From Methanomicrobiales archaeon (lineage in GTDB: Archaea; Halobacteriota; Methanomicrobia; Methanomicrobiales; JACTUA01): 5,969 nucleotides of DNA. The notes beneath the pieces are model-generated. The model was not told where the DNA came from and ran no database searches. It was given only the letters and a program-made list of their open reading frames with translations. The DNA lies in contig JAJRCL010000118.1 of the NCBI GenBank assembly GCA_028679035.1, forward strand, positions 1 through 5,969. The letters are read 5' to 3'. Shown piece after piece: positions 5,773 to 5,969 of this stretch (position 1 is its first letter; each line of letters opens with the position of its first letter). The position numbers and the translations under genes are program-made.

Positions 5773-5874
5773 CGCGAAGGGCAACTCGGAACGAAGTGGA
5801 TTCGCAGAGAATCGCGTGAGTATTGTCCGGAATTGCACCGGAATGCGATTGCATGGGACATAATACACCCTTCT

Positions 5875-5916
5875 ATGAGAGCAGGTTTCTCATGATTTGC
5901 TCTTTCCATAATCATG
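5875..5916. repeat. Two adjoining short inverted repeats before the right-edge reading frame
   Basis: ATGAGA (5875-5880) pairs with TCTCAT (5888-5893) around seven bases, and CATGAT (5891-5896) pairs with ATCATG (5911-5916) around fourteen bases. The second ends on the ATG of the candidate gene leaving the window. Six-base arms are short, so chance is a serious alternative. Confidence 0.25.
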
Positions 5917-5969
5917 CGGGACTGCACAACCTATCGTGAAGGTGAACACCGCTTCCCTGTGACCCTGAT
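5914..5969 (+). CDS. Possible start of a divergent gene, cut by the right edge
   Basis: From ATG at 5914 the frame stays open to the window end (18 full codons, beginning MRDCTTYREGEHRFPVTL). The other two plus-strand frames are closed by stops nearby. The residue mix looks protein-like, but the length is too short to identify a family. No Shine-Dalgarno sequence and no clear TATA box precede it; CATAATAC at 5859-5866 is about 50 bases upstream. The call rests on openness alone. Confidence 0.25.
   Translation, partial: MRDCTTYREGEHRFPVTL

Larger units (their letters stand above)
5598..5913. other. Repeat-bearing upstream intergenic region
   Basis: No convincing gene lies here. A minus-strand frame of 73 codons from 5927 and another of 137 codons from 5854 cross the region, but they show no recognisable domain, lack start signals, and the second overlaps the lipoprotein gene out of frame. 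The stretch 5700-5772 is markedly AT-rich against the GC-rich genes and contains a tandem repeat, a hairpin and the palindromes GAAATTTC (5743-5750) and TTCGCGAA (5771-5778). These features suit a control region upstream of the lipoprotein gene. Confidence 0.55.

Noticed and set aside
5706..5927. A 73-codon minus-strand frame upstream of the lipoprotein
   Set aside because: AT-rich, repeat-bearing sequence with no domain, no start signal and a Cys/Ser/Arg-rich product unlike the neighbours.

Overview
The window looks like a stretch of a methanogenic euryarchaeon, most likely from the Methanomicrobia/Methanomicrobiales. The evidence is a DUF373 membrane protein (an archaeal family), archaeal TATA-type boxes about 26-31 bases before several start codons with no Shine-Dalgarno sequence between, PBS-lyase-type HEAT proteins with a C-terminal membrane domain, and a lipoprotein with a Thr/Pro/Ser-rich linker. 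The lineage is an inference; no rRNA or marker gene is present.

Layout, left to right. (1) 1-865, minus strand: the N-terminal 288 codons of a DUF373 integral membrane protein, cut by the window edge. (2) 866-1166: a divergent promoter region with a TATA-like box for each direction and an interrupted inverted repeat. (3) 1167-1319, plus strand: a short, probably leaderless gene for a 50-residue single-span membrane protein. (4) 1364-1398: overlapping, mutually exclusive inverted repeats where this gene converges on the next. (5) 1390-2274, minus: a six-helix voltage-gated K+ channel with a TVGYGD filter, a full S4 and a Cys/His-rich tail. (6) 2424-3362 and 3369-4355, minus: two tandem paralogous HEAT-repeat proteins with a shared membrane-embedded C-terminal domain, separated by 6 bases and probably translationally coupled. 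(7) 4431-5597, minus: a secreted lipoprotein with a transglutaminase-like Cys-His domain. (8) 5598-5913: an AT-rich, repeat-bearing upstream region. (9) From 5914, plus: a reading frame that may be the start of a divergent gene leaving the window.

The lipoprotein gene and the two HEAT genes are co-oriented and closely spaced. They could form one transcription unit that makes an outward-facing Cys-protease or transglutaminase-fold lipoprotein plus two membrane-anchored scaffold proteins. The channel gene follows on the same strand after a 149-base gap and a T-run, so it may be a separate unit. The functional link between these proteins is inference from neighbourhood only. The parts least well described by known families are the HEAT plus membrane-domain pair, the 50-residue membrane protein and the Cys/His tail of the channel.
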